Below are positions 12,643 to 22,003 of a stretch of 31,548 nucleotides of DNA, one piece after another. The stretch's first letter is position 1, and each line of letters begins with the position of its first letter. The DNA is from Oppiella nova (Eukaryota; Arthropoda; Arachnida; Sarcoptiformes; Oppiidae), in assembly GCA_905397405.1 (NCBI GenBank), contig CAJPVJ010000221.1, positions 1 to 31,548 of the forward strand, given 5' to 3'. The notes beneath the pieces are model-generated. The model was given only the letters and a program-made list of their open reading frames with translations. It made no database searches and had not been told where the DNA came from. The position numbers and the translations under genes are program-made.

Positions 12643-14219
12643 ATGACTCTCTTCAAGACTGTTCTCGTTTTGTCCACACTTTTGGCGCCAATATCTTCTC
12701 AGTGTCTTCCGTCGCGAGTGGACGCCATCGCCAATCTCGCCAACGGAACCGTTTTCGTGGCTTCCGAGCAATTCTATTGGTTCCTCAATAACCAAACTAT
12801 GACTGAAACCAGAAGAGGACGGATAGCTGATCTCATTCCCGGAATGTCTTCGTTGAAATTGGCGGTCAGTCTCAGGACTTCCGAAGAGAGCAAACCCACG
12901 GAAGTGCTCTTCTTCCAGACGGTGAGTCCAATGAGTGTTCATTGAGACAATAATTGGGAATTTGTGATCAAGTTTGAAGAAAATCGGTTCAAATACATGA
13001 TTTACGCGAAGAACAAGTGGACAGACGGTCGACAATATGTGACAGAGTTTATGTGGAAAGTGGCCAAAAGGAAAGTCACTTCGGATGCGTTGAGTCAAAC
13101 GCAAGTGTTTCTTCTGTACTTCAAAGATCTCGGGAATCCCGTCCTTTTGATGGCTTTGAGTGAGTTTTAGGTGTTTTGTCAGTTAAGCACTTATTGGTCC
13201 GCTTTTCGCAGACAATTCAGCCGAAGCTTATTCTGTGACACTTCCCAGCAATGAGTGGACACGAGTACACCACGACAGACGAGGACTCGAAGCCATATCC
13301 AAAAAGCCAATGGCGGACAGTATTTATGTGAAAGATCCCGAAGAATTCAATGTCTCGTACGCTGTCTTCTCAGGCAATCAATACTATAACTGCAAAATCA
13401 AAAGCGTTGGCCAAAACCAAAATGCAGAAGAAGAGTGCGATTCTCGCAGAGAAAACATCAATAAATGGATTCCTTGTCTTTCAAAACCGCCGCCATTACC
13501 GCCGAAATCGCAAACAGCTTTCAATCTAACGAATTGGAGGAATAATTTGATTTGGATTTTAGTGGCCATTCTTGTGGCCGCACTCCTTATCCTCGTTGTT
13601 GTGATTATTGTCTATTTCTGGTATTTGAAGAGAAAAGCAGACAAAAAAAGTGAGAATTTCTTAATCAAAAACTTTTTTGATAAGAGAAAGACTTGTTTCA
13701 GAAGTATCTCCGAAACCAATGCCGAGAATAGAGGAGGAAGAGAAGAGAAAGACGGACGACACGGATGACACGCCCGAAGGCCAGGGAGAGGACAAGACAC
13801 CGATGCCTCGAACGAGTGAGAAAATGCAAATGGCTGTCAATAAACCAAAGCCTAAGGCTGAAGAGTCGCCCGAAGAAGGTGAAAGCGCTGGCGGCCGGAA
13901 GTTCAAGAAAAAAGACAAAAAGAAGGGATTCGAGAAAAATGTTAAGGAATTTGGAGAACTTTTTTCTGAAAACTCTAAATCCAAGAAAACACCGCAAAAG
14001 CAAAAGAAAAGAGAAAAACAGTTGAAACCAACGGAAGAAACCGAAGAAACGGATCCCGAATCGAAGGCCCAATCAAAGGCCAAAGTGGACTCAAATATCG
14101 ACGAAAAAGCGGTCGACGAGAGAGTGAAGCAATTGTTGAGAACAGACTCTTCAGCGAAAGGCACTAAAAATGATGACAGAGTGAGACAATTGCTGTCATG
14201 GGATCCCACGAAGAATTGA
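12643..14219 (+). CDS. Single-pass type I membrane protein with hemopexin-like ectodomain and charged tail
   Basis: Exons 12643-12921, 12973-13159, 13212-13649 and 13702-14219 give 473 residues with phases agreeing. A cleavable signal peptide (MTLFKTVLVLSTLLAPISSQ) is followed by an ectodomain of about 250 residues. Its start, VDAIANLANGTVFVASEQFY with a following W and RIADLIPGM, resembles a hemopexin blade; this is a tentative reading. A Pro-rich PPPLPPK and one hydrophobic helix (about residues 269-293, WILVAILVAALLILVVVIIV) precede a roughly 175-residue Lys/Glu-rich cytoplasmic tail. The tail ends in two similar units, DERVKQLLRTD and DDRVRQLLSWD. I do not recognise the whole protein. AATAAA lies at 14297-14302; the next gene is convergent and ends 140 bp away. 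Confidence 0.8.
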
Positions 14220-14359
14220 AATTTATTCAAAACATTATTTTTTATTTTACTTTTGGATTATTCTAATAACAGTTTTTAATAATAATTTTTGCAATTAATA
14301 AACAAATTCTGACAAAATAATAGGAGTTTCCTTTCAAAGCATTACTTCCGGTTTTCCTC

Positions 14360-15271
14360 TCATTTCTTCTGCTCTTTGTTCTCCTGTTTGTTGTGTTCTG
14401 TGTTTGTCTTCTGCGTCTCGAGTAAAGACAACTGCAAAGAGAGCGCCAACTGTTCCTCTTCTGTCATAAAATTTGGATCACTTTTCGGTTGACTCGAAAT
14501 TTTGCTCTCTTTATGATCAATGATTTTTGCCGCAGAATTCCCGCCATTTTTCCCGTCTGTCTTCACACCCGACGTTAACAACGATTCTTGAAGAGCCTGC
14601 TGGAGATCGGCGTCGGCGGTCGACAACTTCATGGCCAGAGCGAGTTCGGGGTCAGAGTTTTCGTTGACGAGAGACACGTTTCCAGAGTCCGAGAAAAGGG
14701 GAGATTCGGCCAAAAAGAGGTTCATTTGTACGCCTTTAGGAACGACCGATAAATGCGAGTCTTTCCCCAATTCGCCGACAAATTTGCGCAGAGTTTGGAT
14801 TTGAGGCTCGATTTCTGGTCCGAAACAGATCACAGCCATCGAGACGTTCGCTTTCCGCACGTTTTTCGTCAAAACCTCCCACTCGTTGTCCTCCTCTTTG
14901 AGGGAACTGCCGATGAAGACAATGATGCGCTTCCGGTGGTTGCGCTGATCCTGGACGCCGATGTTCTTCAGCACGAGAAGCGCTGTCTTGATTGCGGCGC
15001 AAACACTGACGCCGACGTCCTTGAGATCAATGGCGTAGAGTTTTCGCATGACATCGATCTCGGAGTTGGTCAGCGTTTGGACGGTCTGGTGGTCGGCGAG
15101 CGTGAGGAGAGCGACGCGGTTCTCGGGACGCGCGGACAGGATGTGGTGGCACAGGATGTTGACGCACTCCTTCTGGACGGCCAGGCGGTTCGGCCGGAAG
15201 TCCTCATTGCGCTGGAAGTCAGAGTTGTCGACGCAGACCACGGAATACTCGATCGAAGAATTTCTGGCCAT
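14360..15271 (-). CDS. PSMD4: 26S proteasome ubiquitin receptor Rpn10/PSMD4-like
   Basis: A single uninterrupted 303-residue frame. Rpn10 sits at the base-lid junction of the 19S particle and binds ubiquitin chains. The VWA-like N-terminal domain (about 1-190) has the family signature VVCVDNSDFQRNEDF, RPNRLAVQKECVNI, PENRVALLTLA and KRIIVFIGS. Two ubiquitin-interacting motifs are visible: SDPELALAMKLS (about 206-217) and TEEEQLALSLQLSL (about 270-283). A stretch DADLQQALQESLL between them is a possible extra UIM. The protein is noticeably diverged for so conserved a subunit and has no introns, whereas all neighbours do. It could be the only Rpn10 or a retrocopy paralogue; the frame is intact, so it is probably functional. 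Confidence 0.9.
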   Translation of the reverse strand: MARNSSIEYSVVCVDNSDFQRNEDFRPNRLAVQKECVNILCHHILSARPENRVALLTLADHQTVQTLTNSEIDVMRKLYAIDLKDVGVSVCAAIKTALLVLKNIGVQDQRNHRKRIIVFIGSSLKEEDNEWEVLTKNVRKANVSMAVICFGPEIEPQIQTLRKFVGELGKDSHLSVVPKGVQMNLFLAESPLFSDSGNVSLVNENSDPELALAMKLSTADADLQQALQESLLTSGVKTDGKNGGNSAAKIIDHKESKISSQPKSDPNFMTEEEQLALSLQLSLLETQKTNTEHNKQENKEQKK

Positions 15272-15519
15272 TTATTTGTCGTTTGAATTCAAATACTCAA
15301 CAATCGATAATTGAAATCATATTTATTTGTAATGAAAATCTTGATATAAAACATAATTCTTATCATAAATGCTTTGAATAACAATTAGTCGTTCTCTTCA
15401 TAATTAAAACTCATTTAAACTCTCAATGAATTCGTGACTCAATTCCGGACATAAAAACAACTAAAATGTGTTTCACTTAAAATGCAAACAAAACTAATAA
15501 TGATTTAATTGAACATAAA
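15272..15519. other. Intergenic between RCC1 and Rpn10
   Basis: AT-rich 248-bp spacer between two leftward genes. It must hold the RCC1 3' end and the Rpn10 promoter. I see no gene in it. Confidence 0.6.
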
Positions 15520-17910
15520 TTATTTGCCGTTAACGGCCGCCCCATAGCCCACGAGAAGAGTGTGTTGAGAGCCGGCGGACACTGACGCGAACCGCGTCTC
15601 GTCGGCCAACACTCCGCGCACTCGCGTCGGCACTTCGATGTCCGTAAAGTCCTGCGAACCGATGTGTTTGGAGCCCTGACCCCAGCCGAACACGTGACCC
15701 GAGGCCGTGATGGCCAGCGAGCAGAACTCGCCGCACGCGACGCGCAACACCTTCTGGTCGCCGAACGCCGAGCGGGGAATCAGTCGCGGAGTGTCGACCG
15801 TCTGGTCGCCGGCGCTGTCGCTCTTGAAGCCCAGTTTGCAGTACGTGTTGGAACCGCACGCAAACACCTGGCCCTCCGAGTCGAGGGCCAACACGTGGTG
15901 CTGACCGTTGGCTATCATCTGGACGTTTGCCGGCATTTGCGGCGATTTGATTGGTTTTAATTCGATGATGAGTTTGAGACTGGTTTGCGATTCGTTGGGA
16001 TCGGCGTTCGTCACTTCGACGCATCCGTCGCTCTTGAATCCCAACTGATGGTAGTTATTGAGTCCCCAGCCGTAGACATCGCCGTCAATGGACTTGGCGT
16101 AAGACGACCAGTGATTGGCCCACACCTTCTCGATGACGACGCCGTCGGCGCCAAAGTGCACTTCCTGTGGCTCCAGAAACAACTTCCGGTTCGTCTCCAC
16201 GGACTGCAGGTCTCGACTCTCGATGCGTCCCAACTGTCCTTTCGATCCCTCGCCGAAACTCAACACTTGGCCCTCGTCTGTGAGCAGCAGAATGTGGTGA
16301 CAGCCCGACGCGATGTCCACCACTTTGCTCTTCACGTCCACGCGTTTCGGAACAGCTGTTGGCCTGTAGTCGGCGCTGCCGTCGCTCTTCAGACTGTCGA
16401 CGAAAAGACCCAACTTTTTGGACTCATCTCTGCAGACAAACCACTGATTAGACTCCGAGATAACAATGACTGACAAGAACTCACTTGAAGTTTCCCCAAA
16501 CGAAGACAGAACCGTCTTTGCAGAGGACACACGTATGCATGTCTCCGGCCGTCATTTTGATCACTTCCGGCAGTCCGGCGATGGCTCGCGGCGTTCGGCA
16601 CTCCTTCTCTTCGGAGTCGTCCTCTTCGATGCTGTCGTCCGTCTCGTCAGCCATTCGGGTGTCTCTCCCGAGCGCCGAGTCGTCATTACAGCCGAAAGTA
16701 ATCACTTTTCCCGAAGACGTCAAACAACACGAATGCATTGCTCCGCAAACGACGGCAACCGCGGAGTCGATCGCATTGTTGTCTTTATCCTTCACAACCG
16801 ACGGCTCGTTCGGCCGAACCTTCACTTCATTCAAGCGCTTCTGTCGTAAACCCAATTCGCCGGCAATCTCTTCGCCGAAAGAAAACAGTTGTCCCGAAAC
16901 CGGCGGAACCGAAGGCATGACGAAACGACTCACGCGCTGCCTTTTGCTGGGTTCCTCTTCCGCCGAATCGACATCTCTTTCGCTTTCCTTCCTCTTCAGT
17001 GACTCTGAGCTCGAATCCATTTTCTCTTCTTCTATGACTGTTATTTCCTCTTCAATCGGCTTTTCTTCCGAAACCTCTTCGCTCTTCTCATTCACCACTA
17101 CTTCCATCACTTCTTCGGTCGGTGTCTTTTCTGCTGTTTCTGTTATCTGCGGTTCACTCTTCTCTTCCACGACTTCTTCGCTTTTATCTTGCGTTTCATT
17201 CACTTCTTTCACTTCTTCGACAACTTTTGTGACTTTCGTCGAAGTCTTCGCCGCTCTCTTCAAAACAGGTTTCGATTGCTTCGGCTTTTGTTTGGAACTC
17301 TCTTTCGGAATCTCTTCGTTAACCGCTTCTTTGCCAATCACTTCTTCAGTCGCTTTTTCTTCGATTACATCACTCTTTTGCGGTTCAATCACTTCTTCGG
17401 CAACTTTTGTCTTCCTCTGAAGCCTCGGTTTCGTCTCTTTCTTCGCAACTTTTGATTCCGGTTTTGTCTCCAGAGTTTGCGGCTCTTTCGGTGACTCTTC
17501 TTCGGCCACCACTTCCTCGACAGGCGGCTCGTCGGTTGGCTTCTTCTCGCCTCTGGATCTGGTGGTCTTCTGGACGCTCTTCGCGACCGCCGGTTGTCTC
17601 TCTTCTGCCGTCGGTTTGCGTTGACTTCTAGTGTTTCGCGTTTCTGTTGTTCGCGAAAAAGGGGTTCAAAGAGCGACCAAATCAGACAAACACATCGCTT
17701 ACCTCTCGCCGCACTCTCTTTGACGCTCTCTTCGGCCGCAGCGCCTCTTCGAAGCCGTTTGGGCGCCGACTGAGTCGCCAACTCTTTCTTCTTGGCCGTC
17801 GTCTCTTTCTTGGCCTTCGGTTCGCTCTTCTTGGGAGTGGTGGGAGGCGGGGGTCGGGAGGGCGGTGCTCCGTCTCCTTCCGTATACTTCTGTCCACTTC
17901 TGGTCCGCAT
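15520..17910 (-). CDS. RCC1: RCC1 (Ran guanine-nucleotide exchange factor) with a long charged N-terminal extension
   Basis: Exons 17910-17703, 17643-16485 and 16429-15520 (introns 59 and 55 bp) give 758 residues. RCC1 is chromatin-bound and loads GTP on Ran. The C-terminal ~445 residues (from about residue 312) carry seven-bladed-propeller repeats: GQLFSFGEE, GKVITFGCNDDSALGR, GDMHTCVLCKDGSVFVWGNF, GCHHILLLTDEGQVLSFGEG, GDVYGWGLNNYHQLG, NGQHHVLALDSEGQVFACGS, GHVFGWGQGS and AGSQHTLLVGYG. The first ~310 residues are almost entirely Lys, Glu, Thr, Ser and Val with basic patches (PKRLRRG, PSKRQR) that look like nuclear signals. Animal RCC1 is usually about 420 residues with a short tail, so this extension is unusual. 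Exon 1 is repeated upstream at 18243-18450. Confidence 0.93.
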
Positions 17911-18473
17911 TTTTGGCCAACAATTGAATCAAAGACTAAAATCAAAGACTGACTGTCGGCTCAGATATGTTTCGACACGTGATTCGCTATACATTGCAAA
18001 CATTGCGTACACTTTGCGCTCAAATTTTGTAGACGTTTTGCATTCACTTTATTGGCAATGAGAGTACAAATGAGGTTGGCTTCTTCTCGCCTCTGGATCT
18101 GGTGGTCTTCTGGACGCTCTTCGCGACCGCCGGTTGTCTCTCTTCTGCCGTCGGTTTGCGTTGACTTCTAGTGTTTCGCGTTTCTGTTGTTCGCGAAAAA
18201 CGAGTTCAAAGAGCGACCAAATCAGACAAACACATCGCTTACCTCTCGCCGCACTCTCTTTGACGCCCTCTTCGGACGCAGCGCCTCTTCGGAGCCGTTT
18301 GGGCGCCGATTGAGTCGCCAACTCTTTCTTCTTAGCCGTCGTCTCTTTCTTGGCCTTCGGATCGCTCTTCTTGGGAGTGGTGGGAGGCGGGGGTCGGGAG
18401 GGCGGCGCTCCGTCTCCGTCCGTATACTTCTGTCCACTTCTGGTCCGCATTTTTGGCCAACAATTGAATCAAA
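17534..18473. repeat. Tandem 400-bp duplication of RCC1 exon 1 region
   Basis: 17534-17933 and 18074-18473 align without gaps, with 10 substitutions (97.5% identity) and an offset of 540 bp. The first 127 bp are identical; the first difference is at 17661/18201. Eight changes fall in exon 1 (four silent, four changing residues: E to D, E to D, A to S, S to G) and two in intron 1. The second copy keeps the start codon, donor and acceptor, but its exon 2 runs out of homology after about 110 bp and meets a stop within about 11 codons. It is best read as the other allele placed in tandem by the assembler. A real partial gene duplication or alternative first exon is the competing view. Confidence 0.9.
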
Positions 18474-18608
18474 TGGCGTTTTCTGACTGACAGCCGAGTC
18501 TATACAAAGCTGTGCACTAAGCGATATGTAACGTTTGTAACGCATGTGAAACGCGAGTTTAAAACATCTGCAAAACGTAAGTGAAATAACCGTTACTCTC
18601 ATGTTTAC
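17944..18608. repeat. Unreversed-complement pair 1
   Basis: Every base of 18480-18608 is the Watson-Crick complement of the base 536 positions earlier (17944-18072), read in the SAME direction, over 129 consecutive positions. For example cattgcgtac at 18001 pairs with gtaacgcatg at 18537. It follows the second copy of the RCC1 block exactly where the unaltered segment follows the first copy. See the findings for interpretation. Confidence 0.97.
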
Positions 18609-18741
18609 AGAGAAATATACATAAATAACGTGAAGTGACGGCTATGGCTATGCGTTTGGATGGCATTTGTCGGTATGAAATCTCATCGTCTGTTTCGTTT
18701 GGAACCTATTGTGCGGTCAAAGAGACGTCAAAGAGAGGCGA

Positions 18742-19474
18742 TACTGTTGGCCTTGTCTGGAAGCCAGCGTCAGGCCTGTGTGTTTGCCGAAGAGAGGGCT
18801 CACGAAGTCGTCTACGCAGAAGTTCACCAAGAAGACAGCCTTTGCGGTGAGCGTAACGCTTGTGGACATGGGGACACGGAGTGAGCAAAGAGTGAGCAAA
18901 GAGTGAGCAAAGAGTGAGCAAAGAGTGGCACAGACTTGAAGGGCTTTTCTCCCGTGTGTTTCATTTTGTGAATCCGCAGTTTGTTGTGAGAACTGAACGT
19001 CGAGTCGCAGCCTATGGACAGACGGCGTGAGAGAGAGAGAGAGAGAGAGAGAGAGTGTTTGTGTGGGACACCTACCCGGCCAATCGCAGTTGAGTTTGCC
19101 CTCTGCGGCGGAAGGGAGGGAAGGGTTAGAAAGCGAGACAACGGCTGAGCAGTGATTGGTTACCCGTTTGGTGGACTTCGCAGACGTGAATGTCTGTCGC
19201 GAGAGAGCAGTGAGAATTGAAATCAAGTTTTGCGCGAATTTATACCCAATTGTTGTTTGCGTTTAAACGCGGAATCGCAGCCTAAGAGCGGAAGAGAGGG
19301 TTAATCGCGTTTCCGATTTCCGGTCGACGCACAGCACATACCGGGCAATGACAACCGGAACAGACCTTCGGTCGCAGTCCGGACACACAAACGGCTTCTC
19401 TCCCGAGTGCTTCAGCAGATGCGTCTTCAAGTGGTTCTTCTGTCGGAAACGCCACTCGCATTGCGAACACCTGT
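18742..19474. repeat. Unreversed-complement pair 2
   Basis: 18742-18868 is the same-direction complement of 19348-19474, exactly 127 positions, offset 606, with no mismatch found. The source segment carries the intact finger exon CSQCEWRF; the complemented copy encodes nothing sensible on either strand, as expected. The next base differs (T at 18869, C at 19475) and then the two block copies begin. Confidence 0.96.
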
Positions 19475-19919
19475 CGGGGACACGGAGTGAGCAAAGAGTG
19501 GGCAAAGAGTGGCACAGACTTGAAGGGCTTTTCTCCCGTGTGTTTCATTTTGTGAATCCGCAGTTTGTTGTGAGAACTGAACGTCGAGTCGCAGCCTATG
19601 GACAGACGGCGTGAGAGAGAGTGAGAGAGAGAGAGTGTTTGTGTGGACACCTACCCGGCCAATCGCAGTTGAGTTTGCCCTCTGCGGCGGGAAGGGAGGG
19701 AAGGGTTAGAAAGCGAGACAACGGCTGAGCAGTGATTGGTTACCCGTTTGGTGGACTTCGCAGACGTGAATGTCTGTCGCGAGAGAGCAGTTTCTTAACT
19801 TTAGTTCAAAACGCGCTTAAATATGGGTTAACAACAAACGCAAATTTGCGCCTTAGCGTCGGATTCTCGCCTTCTCTCCCAATTAGCGCAAAGGCCAGCT
19901 GCGTGTCGTGTATGGCCCG
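19213..19919. repeat. Unreversed-complement pair 3
   Basis: 19793-19895 is the same-direction complement of 19213-19315 (offset 580). After a 7-bp gap the match continues, 19891-19919 with 19318-19346 (offset 573). The altered segment is again 127 bp long. It truncates the coding sequence of zinc-finger member C inside a finger. Confidence 0.95.
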
Positions 19920-20997
19920 CAATCGCAGTGGAAGCGCTTCTCCTCCTGATGAACGATCTGCGAATGAGGCGCGGATTAGAGCGGATTTAGAAGAGTTTTG
20001 TTCCCACCTGATGGTCCTTAAGATTGCGCTTCACTGCGAACTGTTGGCCACAATTCGGGAAACTCTGAAACGGGAGGAGTGAGAGGAGAGGGGAAGAGCG
20101 AGAGGCGGAGGACTCACGCATTGGAAGGGCTTTTGTCCGCAATGTTTGGCCGCGAAGTGAGCGTTGAGTTCGGGCGAAGAGACGAACGCCTCTTCGCAGC
20201 CGTCGTGAAGACATTTGAAGACATTGGGGTCGATGTGAGTCATGTGATGCTTCTTGAGGTAACAGCGGCTCGAGAAGGACTTGAGACACCCTTCGCAGAG
20301 ACGAGAGTGAGTGGACGGGTAGTGGCAGTGAGAGGCATACCTGGCCAGTCGCACTGGTAGAGTTTGGTGCCGGTGTGGCGCCACTTGTGGTTCTCGAGGT
20401 CCTCGCGGTCTCTGAACATGGCGTCGCATCCGGGCTGAGAGACAGCGTATTAGTAGAGCGGAAGGGAAGGCATATATGGCTAACCCATTGGCACTGAAGG
20501 CGTTTCGTTCGACTCATAAACACTTCTTTTCCCTCTTCGGTCACAATCTTTCCCTTGCGCTCAGAACACGGCCTCCGAGTGAGTGGGCGTTTGGTCGCGC
20601 GTCGCATCCCTTTGGTCTTCAGCTTCTTCGGCGGTCGTCCTCTTCCGCGCCTCGTCTCGCGGTTCTCGTTCTGGTCGTCCTCTTTGGTCAGCAGTTGGCG
20701 GCAATCGATGAGCGCATCGATCACTGAGTCGATGAGAGTCTCGGCGTCCGAATCGGCGGTCGAGTCGTCGCTCTCGACGTCGTCTCCGCTCTTCACGTCT
20801 TGCAACTGTTGCCGAAAGACAATCCATTTGTTGATGACGTTATCGCGCGAAGAGAGACATTGACAGCGAAGAAGCGCCGATTGCGTCAAAGCGTTCATTT
20901 GGGACAACAGACACGCGATTCGCCGATACTTCCGACACTCGCTTCTTAGGCGCGAGTTCTCCGCCAAACAGACGGCCAACGGATCGCTGCTCTCCAT
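19883..20997 (-). CDS. C2H2 zinc-finger protein, novel N-terminal module (family member C, 3' end disrupted)
   Basis: Exons 20997-20485, 20434-20341, 20290-20118, 20064-20008 and 19957 onward. As written, the frame ends at 19883 after 303 residues. The start chosen (MESSDPLAVCLAENSRLRSE) aligns with members A and B; an upstream in-frame ATG at 21060 exists. The N-terminal helix is followed by C-Q-C and a second helix, then an acidic stretch and a basic RRGRGRPPKK AT-hook-like motif. Fingers: CQWPGCDAMF...HKWRH, CDWPGCLKSF...HHMTH, CLHDGCEEAF...HFAAKH and CSFPNCGQQF...HQIVH. The next finger starts (KRFHCD) but is destroyed exactly where the complemented 127-bp segment begins (19919). Using the uncomplemented partner instead restores CDWP plus a good donor GTATGT. 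Presumed nuclear DNA-binding protein. Confidence 0.85.
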
Positions 20998-20999
20998 CG

Positions 21000-21657
21000 C
21001 AAACACAACAACAACAACAGTGCAGCGCTTTCGGGCCCTTTTGCGCCAAGAGTGCAGCACTGTGTCCTTAGAGCGCTCTGTACATCAAAAGGGCACAAAA
21101 TAGCGGTATTTGAACCGTTATAATGCATTTTGAATGGGAATCAGTGTCCAGTGAATGACACTTTGATTTGCCGGCACTTAATGTTTGCCTAAAAGACAAT
21201 AAAGTGTCGAATGAATGGCAAACAGACGACCGAATGGACGCCAAAACAAGTGTTTGCATAGAGTTTGGCGTAAATGAGGAGAATAAGGAAACAAATGCGA
21301 GAATTAATTCAAAATTTCAATCGCGAAGTCAATTGAGAACAGGATTTGAGACAAATTCTCGAAACAATACTATTTTGCGGACATTTCTTAACCTAAACCC
21401 GACTATTGGACAACAGATTGGAGGAATAGCAGGCAATCATCTCATGGTCTGATAGTTCACTCTGATTAGCGACACCGGCGCTCTTCGGGTGACCACTAGT
21501 CGTGTGTCGGCGATGAGTGGCCAACAAAATTCAAGCGATGGACTCCTCGCGTGTGAAGAAAGCGTTGGAAATGAGAGGCGTTTTGGAAATCAAATGATTT
21601 TTATTTCACATTCTCTTCGACATCAGAATAGTTGACAAAATGGCGACAATAATAGAT
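21000..21657. other. Intergenic
   Basis: Spacer between member C (leftward start at 20997) and the RPL39 stop at 21658. It contains the RPL39 poly(A) signal, AATAAA on the minus strand at 21600-21605. A plus-strand open frame at 21168-21452 has no recognisable content. I see nothing else. Confidence 0.6.
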
Positions 21658-21889
21658 TTAGAGCTTGAGTTTGGTTCTTCGCCAGTGTCTCCTTTTGGCG
21701 TTGTATCGAATGGAGTTCCCGGTCTTCATACGGATCCATTGAGGGACGGGTCGGTTCTGTCTTTGCTTCTTCGCGAGCTTGCGTTTGATTCGGAACGTCT
21801 TATGGGCCGACTGTTGGACACGAGAACAGAGACAGGGATTAAGGGATTAGTCAAAGGATTAGGGATCAGATGGCGAGAAGACAAACCAT
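21658..21889 (-). CDS. RPL39: 60S ribosomal protein eL39
   Basis: Exon 1 contributes only the start codon (21889-21887). A 76-bp intron (donor GTTTGT, acceptor CAACAG) leads to exon 2 at 21810-21658. The product is exactly 51 residues, the universal length of eL39: [16 protein letters not shown], then [13 protein letters not shown] and RRHWRRTKL. eL39 lines the ribosome exit tunnel. An intron directly after the ATG is the known arrangement of animal RPL39 genes. The upstream minus strand is pyrimidine-rich (CT run and TTCACTTCCC near 21940-21960), as expected of a ribosomal-protein (TOP) promoter. The larger plus-strand open frame across this region is an antisense shadow. Confidence 0.97.
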
Positions 21890-22003
21890 TTCGTGAGGAC
21901 TCGAAGACGCGTTTCTCTCAAACGATTGAAACGACGGAAAGGGAAGTGAAGAGAGAGAGAGAGAGAGAGGGAGTCGTCCACAGAATACGTCAAAAAATTG
22001 TGT

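Larger units (their letters stand above)
18742..19919 (-). pseudogene. Scrambled 3' half of zinc-finger member C (two copies of its finger exons)
   Basis: Two near-identical blocks, 18870-19210 and 19476-19790, differ only by short indels (GA-run length, number of GTGAGCAAAGA units) and a few bases. Each carries minus-strand exons for a finger ending, LNCDWP, and the finger CDSTFSSHNKLRIHKMKH followed by TGEKPFK. Between them, 19348-19474 encodes an intact finger CSQCEWRF...HLLKH plus KPFVCPDCDRR, and 19246-19281 encodes CDSAFKRKQQL. The outer flanks (18742-18868 and 19793-19919) are unreversed complements of the inner ones. In phase, the pieces form the continuation of member C: CDWP, then CDSAFKRKQQL joined to DIHVCEVH, then CDWPGCDSTF and CSQCEWRF. 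I infer a normal gene broken by assembly, not true decay. Confidence 0.75.

Noticed and set aside
18635-18906. Several open frames on both strands
   Set aside because: They cross 18742-18868, a same-direction complement of a real exon, and show no motif.
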